Below are positions 1 to 9,050 of a stretch of DNA of 64,000 bases, one piece after another. Each line of letters opens with the position of its first letter. Positions within the stretch are counted from its first letter, which is position 1. The position numbers were made by a program, and so were the translations under genes. Below the pieces are notes generated by a model. The model did not search any database and was not told the origin of the DNA. It saw only the letters and a program-made list of their open reading frames with translations. The DNA is from Serratia marcescens subsp. marcescens ATCC 13880 (GTDB lineage: Bacteria > Pseudomonadota > Gammaproteobacteria > Enterobacterales > Enterobacteriaceae). The stretch covers positions 1,860,001 to 1,924,000 of the forward strand of contig NZ_CP071238.1 of assembly GCF_017299535.1 (NCBI RefSeq). Reading direction: 5' to 3'.

Positions 1-379
1 TGGGGATTTCTTTGGTCAACTCATCCGGCGCGTTATCGTCGGGGGCTTTGCTGATTTCTCGGTGGGTGGTCATGTAAAATCCGTGATCCAACCTCTTTAT
101 ATCAAAGTTTATTTTCCTATCCAGGCTGTAGGTTTTTCCTCCCACGCTAATGTCCCCACGTTGAACGATCATGGCGCGATGCTCGTCATAGATGAATAAA
201 CTGCCCGTCACTTTTAGTTCCAGGTCATCGCCTGAAGCTAATCGTTTTTTTGTGATCGTATCGGCTTGGCAATTCATATGTACAGGTGCGGCGGGTGTTA
301 AAACGCGAAGCAGGACAATGAAGAGAATCACTGCCAAAAATCCGATAATCAGTGTTTTTGGGTTGCGCAATGCGGCCAT
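1..379 (-). CDS. FidL-like membrane protein (3' end cut by window)
   Basis: The frame runs from an ATG at 377-379 to the window edge without a stop, so the C-terminus is missing. Residues about 8-25 form one hydrophobic segment near the N-terminus, followed by a polar, presumably periplasmic domain that begins near a Met-Asn-Cys motif. Its ATG directly follows the TAA of the upstream winged-helix gene with no bases between, and the Shine-Dalgarno lies inside that gene, so the two are probably co-translated. A small single-pass protein paired with a ToxR-like regulator beside a fimbrial operon matches the FidL-like family. The family call is from context and topology; the function is unknown. 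Confidence 0.55.
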   Translation of the reverse strand, partial: MAALRNPKTLIIGFLAVILFIVLLRVLTPAAPVHMNCQADTITKKRLASGDDLELKVTGSLFIYDEHRAMIVQRGDISVGGKTYSLDRKINFDIKRLDHGFYMTTHREISKAPDDNAPDELTKEIP

Positions 380-1177
380 TTATTTTCCATTGAGAATTTT
401 GTAGGTAACACACTGGGTGTATCGATCTTGCGAGCCGAGATAACACACTCCGAGGAAGGTGTTATAAATCAACGTATGTTTTTCGGAGGAAAAATAGATA
501 TCCGCCTTATTGGCTAGACAATCCACACCGCTGCCTTCTAATGCCTGGTTGACCATGCGTTTTTCCAGTTCGTCATCAATATGTTTATCTGCATCCAGAG
601 AATATAGGGTGCAATTTTCTTTTTTTCCTAACGCAACTAAATTCTCCCGAGGTTGATCAGCCGGTTCGATAGGATAAAGCGTCGCTGCGATCAATAGAGG
701 AATAAATACGCAGCAGACAGTAGCAACAGAGCTAACCTTTACCTTATTCTGCGGCGGCACGTTGTGTGGTTCGGCAACAGGAGCCAGGGACGAAAGCGAC
801 TCTGAAGCATAAGAAGGCGGCGTTTCGCTGACGGTTACCTGCGGTGGCGGATAAATTTCAATCATAGCGGTGAAACAAAAACCGACTTTTGCCAGGGTCT
901 TTATTGGGGAGGTTTCTCTGCCCAGAAGTTTGAATGCTTTCCTTATTTCACTGACGGCCACATTTAGACTGATCGATGAGCCTGAAAAACCATACTCTTC
1001 CCATACCTTTTTTATCAACATCTCGCGTTTCAATGGGATATTGGGATGAGTCAGCATTTCAATTAGCAGGCGCGAAGCCGGGTTGGATATCCGTATCGAT
1101 GACTCATCATTATCAATGAGTTGGAGACGACACGCGTTTGCGTCATAGATGACGCAGAGGTCGATAATATATTTCAT
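380..1177 (-). CDS. ToxR/CadC-like membrane winged-helix regulator
   Basis: The protein has 265 residues. Residues about 20-105 form an OmpR-type winged-helix DNA-binding domain, with the recognition-helix region near SLNVAVSEIRKAF and the wing at KTLAKVGFCF. A proline- and serine-rich linker leads to one membrane span at about 150-172, then a periplasmic domain of about 90 residues with four or more cysteines. This is the one-component ToxR/CadC layout in which a membrane-anchored protein senses the periplasm and binds DNA directly. It lies divergent to a LuxR-type gene and a fimbrial operon, so fimbrial control is likely but inferred. Confidence 0.75.
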   Translation of the reverse strand: MKYIIDLCVIYDANACRLQLIDNDESSIRISNPASRLLIEMLTHPNIPLKREMLIKKVWEEYGFSGSSISLNVAVSEIRKAFKLLGRETSPIKTLAKVGFCFTAMIEIYPPPQVTVSETPPSYASESLSSLAPVAEPHNVPPQNKVKVSSVATVCCVFIPLLIAATLYPIEPADQPRENLVALGKKENCTLYSLDADKHIDDELEKRMVNQALEGSGVDCLANKADIYFSSEKHTLIYNTFLGVCYLGSQDRYTQCVTYKILNGK

Positions 1178-1580
1178 GTGTTCAGGTTTTTATAATGATA
1201 TAGGCTTCCAGTTCACGGCTAGTATCTAGTGAAACTTCGGGTAGGTCAAGGTTCTGGGCGGGAAACATAAATAATTAAGGGCGTTTTTTTATTTTGTCGG
1301 CGAACGGAAAACGCAGTTCGTTGCCGTTTTTTATGTCATTTTTGGTGTTAAATTCTAAAAAAGTTAGTTTTCATAGATTATAATAATTAAAGTTTAGGTT
1401 AATAAAAATAATGTTCCTGCCGTTAATGATTTGATGCAGAATTATCTTAGTGTTTACGGCGCTTGTTTATGTGCCAATCGCTTATTGTTTGCTCCCGAAC
1501 GGCAATGTGAGTTTTCCAAGGAAAAGACAGGTATTTAGTGCAAGGTATCGACGTTGTCTTTGACCATGGATGGAGGAAGT
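1178..1580. promoter_or_regulatory. AT-rich divergent intergenic region of the fimbrial regulators
   Basis: About 400 bases without a convincing gene, much richer in A and T than the fimbrial genes (runs of A/T around 1270-1420). It must hold the promoters of the leftward winged-helix gene and the rightward LuxR-type gene. Such AT-rich regions are typical H-NS-silenced promoters. No inverted repeats of the fim-switch kind and no recombinase were seen. Confidence 0.5.
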
Positions 1581-2192
1581 ATGCTCAGTATCGGTATCGT
1601 ATCTGAAAACATTTTCTTCAGAGAGGCGATAAAAAGAATATTGATGCCAAGGATTTTTCATAAAGATCACGTTATTGCCTACTATGACGATCTGCCTTTG
1701 GCTATGGGGCGAAATTGCCACGATATTCTGATCGTCGATGATGCGGTAAAAAGCATGTTGCGTTTCAGTATGGCTGTGGCGTTATTGGCTGCTATTCATG
1801 GTGTAAAGATTTTTCTGACGACGGAAGAGAAGCGCCGTCTGTTATTTCGCTCTGTCTCGCATGATATCGTCGTGCTCGATAAAAAAGGCAGTGTCCCCGG
1901 CATCAGTAAAGAGTTGTCTTTTCTGATGGATAATATCTCGCAGCATCCTGCATTGAATGGAAGCGTTGAGAGAGGAGTGGGCCGCCATACGAAAAGTTGT
2001 CTGACGGAAAGTGAAGTGGAAACACTCCATTTGCTTTCCTTCGGCTATACGGTGACTCAGGTTTCCAAGATTCTTGATAAAAGCGTAAAAACGGTCAGTA
2101 CGCAGAAATGCAGTGCATTACGCAAAATGGGATTGAAGAATCGGGTGCACAACTTACTGGAAATATCATCCGGTTTCTCGGAGGTTTCCTAG
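1581..2192 (+). CDS. LuxR-type transcriptional regulator of fimbrial locus
   Basis: C-terminal residues about 140-200 form a LuxR/FixJ helix-turn-helix (LTESEVETLHLLSFGYTV, then the recognition helix VKTVSTQK). The N-terminal half has the size of a receiver-like domain but I do not see the full set of receiver phosphorylation residues, so it may be a pseudo-receiver. The start is placed at 1581 because GGAGG at 1572-1576 precedes this ATG; an in-frame ATG at 1554 has no such site. It sits upstream of, and in the same direction as, the fimbrial operon, as in other fimbrial clusters with LuxR-type activators or repressors. Its target is inferred from position. Confidence 0.75.
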   Translation: MLSIGIVSENIFFREAIKRILMPRIFHKDHVIAYYDDLPLAMGRNCHDILIVDDAVKSMLRFSMAVALLAAIHGVKIFLTTEEKRRLLFRSVSHDIVVLDKKGSVPGISKELSFLMDNISQHPALNGSVERGVGRHTKSCLTESEVETLHLLSFGYTVTQVSKILDKSVKTVSTQKCSALRKMGLKNRVHNLLEISSGFSEVS

Positions 2193-2374
2193 ATATTCGT
2201 TATTTTCATCGTTTCTATTGTCGGGTGATTAATAACGTCATTGCTTGATTTTATAAAAACAGGAATGTGTTAATCCTTTTGCCTCTGTATTACGGGGAGG
2301 GATTGTTTTATCCCGCCGGCAGCGGCTGATTTTTATTTATTCTCTTAAACCAAACTGTTATGGAGTTTTATCTC

Positions 2375-2959
2375 ATGATGAAGAAGATGTTTTCTGTTGC
2401 AATCATGGCGGCTGCGGTCGCTGCCCCTACGGCTTTTGCTGAAGACAATTCCGCCGGTGGCATCATTAACTTTACCGGCGCCATTACCGACACCACCTGT
2501 ACGATTAACGGCGGAAAAAGCGCGGATTTCACCGTTGCGCTGAGCCCGATCTCGGTGACCGACGCGGGTAACACCGTTGGACCAATTACCAAGAACAAGA
2601 AGTCCTTCTCGCTGACCTTCTCCGGCTGTTCGCCGGCGGCCGGCACTGCAGGCACCCCGCTGAAAATCTACTTCTCCTCCGCGGATAACATCTCCACCGA
2701 CGGCAAATATTTGCTGAACAACTCGGTCAACGAGAACGACGCTTCCGTCGCGAAGAACGTGGGCTTCTCTCTGGCTGAAACCGGTTCTTCCACCCCGATC
2801 CAGCTGAACGTGCCTTATGTCACCGACATCATGGGCGATAAAGCGGCACCGGATTCAGAAACCCTGACGCTGGACGCGTACTACTACAAAACCAACGCCG
2901 AAGCGGCAAAAGTGGGCGCTCTGAGCTCCAACGTGACTTACACCATTTCTTACCTGTAA
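2375..2959 (+). CDS. Major fimbrial subunit (chaperone-usher pilin)
   Basis: The precursor has about 194 residues with a Sec signal peptide ending at AFA before Glu-Asp. The mature part has an early cysteine (DTTCTING) and a second one (FSGCSP) that would form the usual pilin disulfide, and ends in an alternating strand TYTISYL with the penultimate tyrosine typical of chaperone-bound subunits. The start at 2375 is chosen because GGAG at 2362-2365 is nine bases upstream; an ATG at 2360 lacks a site. It is first in the operon subunit-chaperone-usher-adhesin. Strong family call; the fimbrial type is not assigned. Confidence 0.9.
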   Translation: MMKKMFSVAIMAAAVAAPTAFAEDNSAGGIINFTGAITDTTCTINGGKSADFTVALSPISVTDAGNTVGPITKNKKSFSLTFSGCSPAAGTAGTPLKIYFSSADNISTDGKYLLNNSVNENDASVAKNVGFSLAETGSSTPIQLNVPYVTDIMGDKAAPDSETLTLDAYYYKTNAEAAKVGALSSNVTYTISYL

Positions 2960-2970
2960 TCGCGCTGAAA

Positions 2971-2993
2971 GCCAGGCCCTTGATGGGCCTGGC
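2971..2993 (+). promoter_or_regulatory. Intercistronic hairpin after the major pilin gene
   Basis: A perfect nine-base-pair stem (GCCAGGCCC with GGGCCTGGC) around a five-base loop lies 11 bases after the pilin stop codon. It has no T-tract, so it is not a standard terminator. In other pilus operons such hairpins protect the pilin mRNA or limit readthrough, giving excess major subunit over chaperone and usher; that role here is inferred. Confidence 0.6.
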
Positions 2994-3007
2994 CACCCGG
3001 GGGAACG

Positions 3008-3703
3008 ATGAAAAAATATATGATGATAGCGGCGCTGTTGCTCGGTTCCGTTGGCGCGCAGGCCAATGTGGTGGTTAACGGTACGCGGGTGATCTACCCG
3101 GCAAACAACAAGGATGTGATTGTCCAGCTGCTAAATAACGGTGCCGATCCCTCACTGGTTCAGGCCTGGATCGACGACGGCGACATCAATTCCACCCCGG
3201 AAACCGCCAACGTACCGTTTTTGCTATCGCCACCGGTGGTGAAAGTGAACGGCAACAGCGGGCAGCAGCTACGCATTCAGAAAATCGGCGCCGCGTTGGC
3301 GGCGGATCGCGAATCGGTGTTCTATCTCAACGTGCTGGATATCCCGCCGACGCCGGAAAACCTGCAGGGTACCAATACGCTGCAGTTGGCGATCAAATCG
3401 CGCATCAAGCTGTTCTACCGCCCGCAGGCCTTAACCCGCGGCGTAGAAAACGCGTTGGAAACACTGACGCTGCAAGCCAATGGCAAGGGATTCAACGTCA
3501 TCAACAACAGCCCGTATTTCATCACGGTAGCGAATATCGGCCAGGGTGAGGACAAGCATCTGCTGGTTGATTCGCTGATGGTTGCGCCGTTTTCCACCCA
3601 GTTTGCTGCCAGCAAACGATCGGTCAGTAAGAACGCGCGTTATGACCTGATGTATATCGACGATCTGGGGGCTTACAAGTCTAAAGCCATCACCGCACAC
3701 TAA
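3008..3703 (+). CDS. Periplasmic fimbrial chaperone, PapD family
   Basis: The precursor has 231 residues with a signal peptide ending at GAQA. The mature chain starts with the G-type edge pattern NGTRVIYPANNKDV and contains SVFYLNVLDIPP and IKLFYRP, the standard motifs of the FimC/PapD family; the arginine and lysine that anchor the subunit C-terminus fall in these strands. It would bind nascent pilins in the periplasm by donor-strand complementation and deliver them to the usher encoded next, 15 bases downstream. The initiator follows GGGGAACG. Confidence 0.92.
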   Translation: MKKYMMIAALLLGSVGAQANVVVNGTRVIYPANNKDVIVQLLNNGADPSLVQAWIDDGDINSTPETANVPFLLSPPVVKVNGNSGQQLRIQKIGAALAADRESVFYLNVLDIPPTPENLQGTNTLQLAIKSRIKLFYRPQALTRGVENALETLTLQANGKGFNVINNSPYFITVANIGQGEDKHLLVDSLMVAPFSTQFAASKRSVSKNARYDLMYIDDLGAYKSKAITAH

Positions 3704-3718
3704 CCTGAAAGAACAACA

Positions 3719-6211
3719 ATGAAGCTGAATAAAAAAGTCCTCTCGCTGCTGACCGCCTCTTCATTCTTGTTGCCGGATACGGCCTGGGCGGTGACGTTCG
3801 ATACTTCGCTGTTGGCCGGCGAATCGCGCGATTCCGATCTTTCGCGTTTTTACCTCAACAATGACATGCCTGCCGGCCGGCAGGAGATCGATGTGTATGT
3901 CAATCATGACTGGAAAGGGCGCTACGCGCTGCTGTTTGGCACGCAACGCGACGATATTCAAATTGGCTACCAGGATGCGCAGCGGTTGGGCATCGATCTG
4001 AGTCAATTGCCGACACCTCAGGCGCCCCAGACGACGCTGTCGATCGCCTCGCTGGTACAGGGCGGGCGGTTCGATATGGACGTCGGCGCGCTGAGCCTGC
4101 GGTTGACGGTACCGCAGGCGCGGATCAACCGATCGGAAGCAGGATACGTGGATCCGGCTTTCTGGAATCGTGGCATCTCCGCGTTGACGCTGGCCTACAA
4201 CGCGACTTACTACCACGCCGAGGCGCGCGGCGAAGGCAATCGCAGCAACAATGACGATTTTTATACCGGGCTGGAATCCGGGATCAATCTGGCCGGCTGG
4301 CAATTTCGCGACAGCAGCAGCTTTCGCCACGGCAGCGGGCGGGGGAGCCATTGGCAAAACAACACGCGTTATCTGCAGCGCGGCTTCGCCGACATCAAAT
4401 CCAACCTGACCGCCGGTGATTTTTATTCGCCGGGGGAGCTGTTCGACTCGGTACGCATTCGCGGGGTGGCGCTGGCGTCGGATATCAGCATGCGGCCCAA
4501 CTCGCAGCAGGGTTTTTCACCGATCGTGCGTGGCGTGGCGCAATCCAACGCCTTGGTGAAAGTGGTGCAGAACGGCAACGTGATCTACCAGGAAAACGTG
4601 CCGCCGGGCGCCTTTACCCTCGACAGCATTCAGCCGACCGGTTCGGCGGGCGATCTGTGGGTGACGGTCAAAGAGGCTGACGGGCGCGAGCAGTCGTTCA
4701 GCGTGCCGTTTTCAGCCGTACCCAACATGTTGAAACAGGGTGTCAGCCAATACAGCGTACTGGCCGGCAAGGTAAACGAAAACAATACCGATTACGACCC
4801 CGGCTTTGTACAGGGCACCCTGCAGTACGGTTTCAACAATCTGGTAACGGGTTATGCCGGCAGCATTTTAAGCGACGATTATCAGGCCTGGCTGCTCGGC
4901 AGCGGCTGGAACCTGCCGATAGGGGCAGTGTCCATTGACCTGACGCATGCCGATACTCGCCTGAAAAACCGCCGTGAAAGCGGGCAGAGCTTCCGTATCG
5001 CCTACAGTAAATTTCTCGATGTCACCGCGACCAACTTCACGCTGGCTGCCTATCGCTACTCCACCCGCGGTTACTACAGCTTTACCGACGCCATTTACTC
5101 CAATGACGGCTATCGCCAGCTGGAGCGTCAGGTTGATCGCTGGCGCGACGAGGAGGGCGTGTCCGAACTGGATATGAACACCTGGGATGCGCTGCGTTCG
5201 GCTCGGCCGAAAAATACCTTTACGCTCAACCTGAACCAGCGTCTTAACGAAGGGTGGGGCACGCTGTTCTTCTCCGGCTCCCAGCGTGATTACTGGACGG
5301 CCAATGCGAAAAGCCGCGAATACCAACTGGGGTACTCCAACAATCTGGGGCGCGTCAGCTACTCCGTTTCCGCCAGCCGGGTGCGCAACAGCCAGCGTGA
5401 GGAAGAGACGCGCTATTACCTGTCGTTCAGCCTGCCGCTGTCGGTGTTCGATAACAACGCCTACCTCAGCACTGGTCTGTCTGCGACGGACTCTCACTAT
5501 CAGCAAAGCACGGTCAGCCTGAGCGGCAATGCGCTGGAATCCAACCGCCTGAGCTACTCGCTGAGCGGCAGCAATCGCAGCGGCGGCGACAATATGGCCA
5601 GCGTCAATGCGGCCTATCGCGCGCGCGCCTCGACGCTGGGCGTCTCCTACAGCGAAGGCGATGATTATCGTCAGAGCGGCCTCAGCGCGCGCGGCAGCCT
5701 GGTGGCGATCCCCTGGCATCTGCTGGCGTCGAACGAGATCGGCAACACCATGACGGTGGTCGAGGCGCCGCAGGCCGAAGGGCTGATGGTCAACGGCGAC
5801 GAAAGCATCGTGACCAATGCGCAGGGGTTGGCGCTGGTGCCTTACGCCACGCCGTACCGGCAAAACTCGGTCACGTTATCGGATACCGGCCACAGCAGCG
5901 GGGCGGAAATCAGCGGCAACGTCGCCAACCATGTACCTTACTACGGCGCGGTCAGCTACCTGAAATTCGAGACCGACCAACGCCGGCCATTCCAGCTGCG
6001 GGCGCTGCGCGCCGATGGTGCACCGCTGCCGTTCGGCGCCGAAGTGATGGATGAAAACGCTCGGCCGGTAGGTTTTGTCGGCCAGGCCAGCGTGTTGTAC
6101 CTGCGCGCTGAACAGCCGCCAACGGCGTTGACGGTGCAATTGCGCGACGGCAGTTGCCGCATCGCCAAACCGACTCTGGCGCTGGATGCGTCGCCCGGCG
6201 TTTGCCGCTAA
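3719..6211 (+). CDS. Outer-membrane fimbrial usher
   Basis: At 830 residues this is the usual usher length. A signal peptide ends at TAWA. Then come the N-terminal periplasmic domain (FYLNNDMPAGRQEIDVYVN), a long beta-barrel with the middle plug domain (VVQNGNVIYQENVPPGAFTLDSI, the family signature) and C-terminal carboxy-lobes. It forms the outer-membrane pore that polymerises and secretes the subunits. It follows the chaperone by 15 bases and precedes the adhesin by 18, in one operon. Confidence 0.95.
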   Translation: MKLNKKVLSLLTASSFLLPDTAWAVTFDTSLLAGESRDSDLSRFYLNNDMPAGRQEIDVYVNHDWKGRYALLFGTQRDDIQIGYQDAQRLGIDLSQLPTPQAPQTTLSIASLVQGGRFDMDVGALSLRLTVPQARINRSEAGYVDPAFWNRGISALTLAYNATYYHAEARGEGNRSNNDDFYTGLESGINLAGWQFRDSSSFRHGSGRGSHWQNNTRYLQRGFADIKSNLTAGDFYSPGELFDSVRIRGVALASDISMRPNSQQGFSPIVRGVAQSNALVKVVQNGNVIYQENVPPGAFTLDSIQPTGSAGDLWVTVKEADGREQSFSVPFSAVPNMLKQGVSQYSVLAGKVNENNTDYDPGFVQGTLQYGFNNLVTGYAGSILSDDYQAWLLGSGWNLPIGAVSIDLTHADTRLKNRRESGQSFRIAYSKFLDVTATNFTLAAYRYSTRGYYSFTDAIYSNDGYRQLERQVDRWRDEEGVSELDMNTWDALRSARPKNTFTLNLNQRLNEGWGTLFFSGSQRDYWTANAKSREYQLGYSNNLGRVSYSVSASRVRNSQREEETRYYLSFSLPLSVFDNNAYLSTGLSATDSHYQQSTVSLSGNALESNRLSYSLSGSNRSGGDNMASVNAAYRARASTLGVSYSEGDDYRQSGLSARGSLVAIPWHLLASNEIGNTMTVVEAPQAEGLMVNGDESIVTNAQGLALVPYATPYRQNSVTLSDTGHSSGAEISGNVANHVPYYGAVSYLKFETDQRRPFQLRALRADGAPLPFGAEVMDENARPVGFVGQASVLYLRAEQPPTALTVQLRDGSCRIAKPTLALDASPGVCR

Positions 6212-6229
6212 TACAGGATAACCGAATCT

Positions 6230-7300
6230 ATGATCAGGCTGATTTTTTTGCTGCTGCTGTCCGGGCTGTTCAGCGGCTATAGCCATGCTTCCTGCTATGG
6301 CAAAGGAGCGGAGTTTGCGCCCCCGATTTTTGTTGATCTCTCCGATAAGCTGAGCGCCAATATGCCGGTCTGGGAGGCGCAATATAATACCCAGTACACC
6401 GGCACATTTAACTGCAGCAAGTCCAAAAGCAACTTTTCCTACACCATCAAGCTTTCGCCGAAAGATTCGCAGGCCGCGATTTTCGGTTTTAACAACGGTC
6501 AACAGTGGATCCGGGCGGAAATCACCAACAAGATAAGCGACAGAACGTTGAGGGGGCGCGGGGAACACTCCGCGTCAGAGTTAAACTCGCCGATGACCAT
6601 TCGTTATTCGCTGGTGCAAAAACCCAAGGATGGGCGGGTGGTGCCGGGCGATACCTTGATGCTCGATGACGTTTTACTGGTGAGCGATGTGACCGGCATT
6701 GGCATTCTGGAATTGCCGTTCTGGCTGTTGGAGCAAGTGGGGAAATTGCTCACCTGGTTGCTTACCGGCAACTGGCCTTATGACGATCGCGACATGTACG
6801 GCCAGCCGATGAACATCAAATACGCGCCGAAAACCACCACCTGTCGTTTCGACAACGCCGGCCTGACGGTTAGGTTGCCCAAAATGGGCATGGCGCAGGT
6901 GCTGAATAACAATCAACCCGGCTACACGCCGTTCTCGCTGAACATCAGCTGCCAGAACATGCAGCAGGAAGGCATCGCCGATCGCGCCGTTGAGATGTTC
7001 CTGTCCAGCAATAACCTGCTGGCCTCCGACGCCAGCGTGTTGACCAATGCCAATGCGGGCGGCGCGCAAGGAGTGGGGCTGCGCCTGGTCAAGCGCGACA
7101 TGCCGAGCTCGCCGGTGGTATTGTCGCCTTCCAACGTCGATCGCGGCAGCGCCACCTCACTGTTTCATGTCGCCGCCGGCGGCAGCCTGAACAGTCACTT
7201 CATCATCGGCATGGGCGCTTATTATTACCCTTATCAGCGCGACGGCGTGCCGCAGGGGGAAATCAACACCTCGGCCACGTTGAACATCATCTATCCCTGA
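6230..7300 (+). CDS. Two-domain fimbrial tip protein / adhesin
   Basis: The precursor has 356 residues with a signal peptide ending near YSHA before SCYG. The N-terminal half carries its own cysteine pair (SCYGKG and FNCSKS) and is the likely receptor-binding lectin domain. The C-terminal half from about residue 205 is pilin-like, with a cysteine pair (TTCRF and ISCQN), and ends in the donor-strand-type tail ATLNIIYP. As the last gene of a subunit-chaperone-usher operon it probably caps the fibre. The ligand cannot be told. Confidence 0.8.
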   Translation: MIRLIFLLLLSGLFSGYSHASCYGKGAEFAPPIFVDLSDKLSANMPVWEAQYNTQYTGTFNCSKSKSNFSYTIKLSPKDSQAAIFGFNNGQQWIRAEITNKISDRTLRGRGEHSASELNSPMTIRYSLVQKPKDGRVVPGDTLMLDDVLLVSDVTGIGILELPFWLLEQVGKLLTWLLTGNWPYDDRDMYGQPMNIKYAPKTTTCRFDNAGLTVRLPKMGMAQVLNNNQPGYTPFSLNISCQNMQQEGIADRAVEMFLSSNNLLASDASVLTNANAGGAQGVGLRLVKRDMPSSPVVLSPSNVDRGSATSLFHVAAGGSLNSHFIIGMGAYYYPYQRDGVPQGEINTSATLNIIYP

Positions 7301-7335
7301 GAGGCCCGGGAGAACCGGTGCGCAACCTGTTTCGC

Positions 7336-7809
7336 TCACCGGTGTTCCGTCGGGTGTTCGAAAATATGCGCGCCGGCGCCCTGTTGGCCCAAAATATCGT
7401 TTGGGTTGCGCAGCGGGCAGTCGGCGAGCGACAGGCAGCCGCAGCCGATGCAGCTGTCGAGATGGTCGCGCAGCACCGTTAGCCGTTGAATACGTTCATC
7501 CAGCGTTTTGCGCCAGGCGGAGGACAAAAGCCCCCATTGTTCTGAGGTCAGTTTGCTGCCGCTGGGAAAGCGGCCCAGCGTGGCGCGGATCTCCTCCAGT
7601 GGAATGCCCGCGCTTTGCGCGATCTTGATCACCGCGATGTAGCGCAACACCACCGGCGTGTAGCGGCGCTGGTTACCGGCGTTGCGCGTTGCCTGAATCA
7701 GCCCCTTGCTTTCGTAAAAGTGCAACGCGGATACCGCTACGCCGCTGCGCTTCGCCACTTCTCCAACGGTCAATAGCCGATAGGTGTTAATCGGTTCATT
7801 TCTTGCCAT
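7336..7809 (-). CDS. soxR: Redox-sensitive transcriptional activator SoxR
   Basis: This MerR-family protein of 157 residues has an N-terminal winged helix ([21 protein letters not shown]), a dimerisation helix, and the four-cysteine [2Fe-2S] cluster loop [12 protein letters not shown] near residue 123. Oxidation of that cluster by redox-cycling compounds or superoxide activates the protein, which then untwists a promoter with a long spacer. Such a promoter, with an 18-bp dyad, lies directly between this gene and a divergent RND pump. No soxS is adjacent, unlike the usual enteric soxR-soxS pair, so the pump looks like a direct target. Confidence 0.95.
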   Translation of the reverse strand: MARNEPINTYRLLTVGEVAKRSGVAVSALHFYESKGLIQATRNAGNQRRYTPVVLRYIAVIKIAQSAGIPLEEIRATLGRFPSGSKLTSEQWGLLSSAWRKTLDERIQRLTVLRDHLDSCIGCGCLSLADCPLRNPNDILGQQGAGAHIFEHPTEHR

Positions 7810-7824
7810 TCCACGTTCCTCAGC

Positions 7825-7855
7825 TTGACCTCAAGTTAACCTGAGGTTTTATAGT
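7825..7855 (+). promoter_or_regulatory. SoxR box within a 19-bp-spacer promoter
   Basis: The -35 TTGACC is at 7825-7830 and the -10 TATAGT at 7850-7855, a 19-base spacer typical of MerR/SoxR-activated promoters. The dyad CCTCAAGTTAACCTGAGG at 7829-7846 sits between them and matches the SoxR site closely. It reads toward the RND pump; the soxR start is just 15 bases away on the other strand, so autoregulation is likely too. Confidence 0.93.
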
Positions 7856-7954
7856 GCAGCCAGCCGGGCTTGGCAACCGGCATCTTTCGTCACCTGCCTG
7901 CGCTGCGTCGGGGGAAGGATGGCTTTGGCTGTAAAATCAGGAAGAAACCGTTAC

Positions 7955-9040
7955 ATGATGAAACGATACCTCATTATTGCCGCGCTGCTGGCGGCGCTCG
8001 CCGTCGCTGCGGTAGCGATGCGATCCACCGCGCGGCAAAGCGAAGGCGCGCCGGCCTATCCGCCGGTGAAAGTGGCGCTGGCGCCCGCACTGCGTGAACA
8101 GGCGGCGCGCAGTTACGCCGGCGTGGGCGAGCTGGAGGCGGCCAGCCAGGTGGAAGTGGCGGCAGAGACCAGCGGCCGCATCACGCGCATCCTGTTCGAA
8201 TCCGGCCAAACGGTGCGGCAGGGGCAACTGCTGGTGCAGCTCAACGATGCGGTCGAGCAGGCTGAGCTGGTGCGCCTGCAGGCGCAATTGCGCAATGCCG
8301 ATCTGCTGTTGGCGCGCATGCGCAAGCTGATGAACCTCAACGCCACCGCGCGACAACAGCTGGACGATGCGCTGGCCGAACGGGATATGGCGTTCGGGGC
8401 GGTGCAGGAAACGCAGGCCAAAATCGCACAAAAGGCGATCCGCGCGCCGTTCTCCGGCACCATCGGCATTCGCCGCGTGCATGAAGGGCAATACCTCAAC
8501 GCCGCCGAGGCGGTGGCGAACCTGGTGGACGCCGATACGCTGCGCGTCAACTTCTCGCTGGACGAACAAAGCAGCGCCGGGCTGGCGTTGGGGCAGGCGG
8601 TGTCGGTGCAGGTCGGGGCCTATCCCGAGCGCGCTTTCCCCGCCGCCATTACCGCTATCGACCCGATGATCGGCAAATCCCGCACCGTGCAGGTGCAGGC
8701 GACGTTGGCCAACCGTCAAGGATTGCTGAGAGCCGGTATGTACGCGGGCATTCGCGTCACGCAGCAACAGCGCGTGGCGGTGCTGACGGTGCCGGAAACG
8801 GCGCTGACCTATACGGCGTACGGCGATACCGTGTTTCTGGCCCAGCAGGGTGAAAAGGGCATGACGGTCAAGCGCGCCTCGGTCACCGTGGGTGAGCGCA
8901 ACGACGGGCGCGTCGAGATAGTCAGCGGCCTGCAGGAAGGCGATCGGGTGGTGACTTCGGGCCAGCTCAAGCTGAGCGACGGCATGGCGGCCGAGCCGGT
9001 GGCGCAGGATACCCTGAACGCCGCTCCGGCCGGTTCCTGA
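7955..9040 (+). CDS. RND efflux periplasmic adaptor (membrane fusion protein)
   Basis: An N-terminal membrane anchor (residues 4-22) is followed by a lipoyl/barrel-sandwich half (VEVAAETSGRITRILFESGQTVRQGQ), an alpha-hairpin, the second lipoyl half (IRAPFSGTIGIRRVHEGQYL), a beta-barrel and a membrane-proximal domain. It would bridge the inner-membrane pump encoded 10 bases downstream to an outer-membrane channel; no channel gene is in this operon, so TolC or another protein is presumably borrowed. Start 7955 is preferred over 7919 because AGGAAG lies upstream at suitable spacing. Layout and SoxR control resemble the Pseudomonas MexHI pump. Confidence 0.9.
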   Translation: MMKRYLIIAALLAALAVAAVAMRSTARQSEGAPAYPPVKVALAPALREQAARSYAGVGELEAASQVEVAAETSGRITRILFESGQTVRQGQLLVQLNDAVEQAELVRLQAQLRNADLLLARMRKLMNLNATARQQLDDALAERDMAFGAVQETQAKIAQKAIRAPFSGTIGIRRVHEGQYLNAAEAVANLVDADTLRVNFSLDEQSSAGLALGQAVSVQVGAYPERAFPAAITAIDPMIGKSRTVQVQATLANRQGLLRAGMYAGIRVTQQQRVAVLTVPETALTYTAYGDTVFLAQQGEKGMTVKRASVTVGERNDGRVEIVSGLQEGDRVVTSGQLKLSDGMAAEPVAQDTLNAAPAGS

Positions 9041-9050
9041 GGAGAGGCCG

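Noticed and set aside
2193..2374. Invertible fim-type promoter switch upstream of the pilin gene
   Set aside because: No inverted-repeat pair flanking the promoter and no FimB/FimE-type recombinase in the window.
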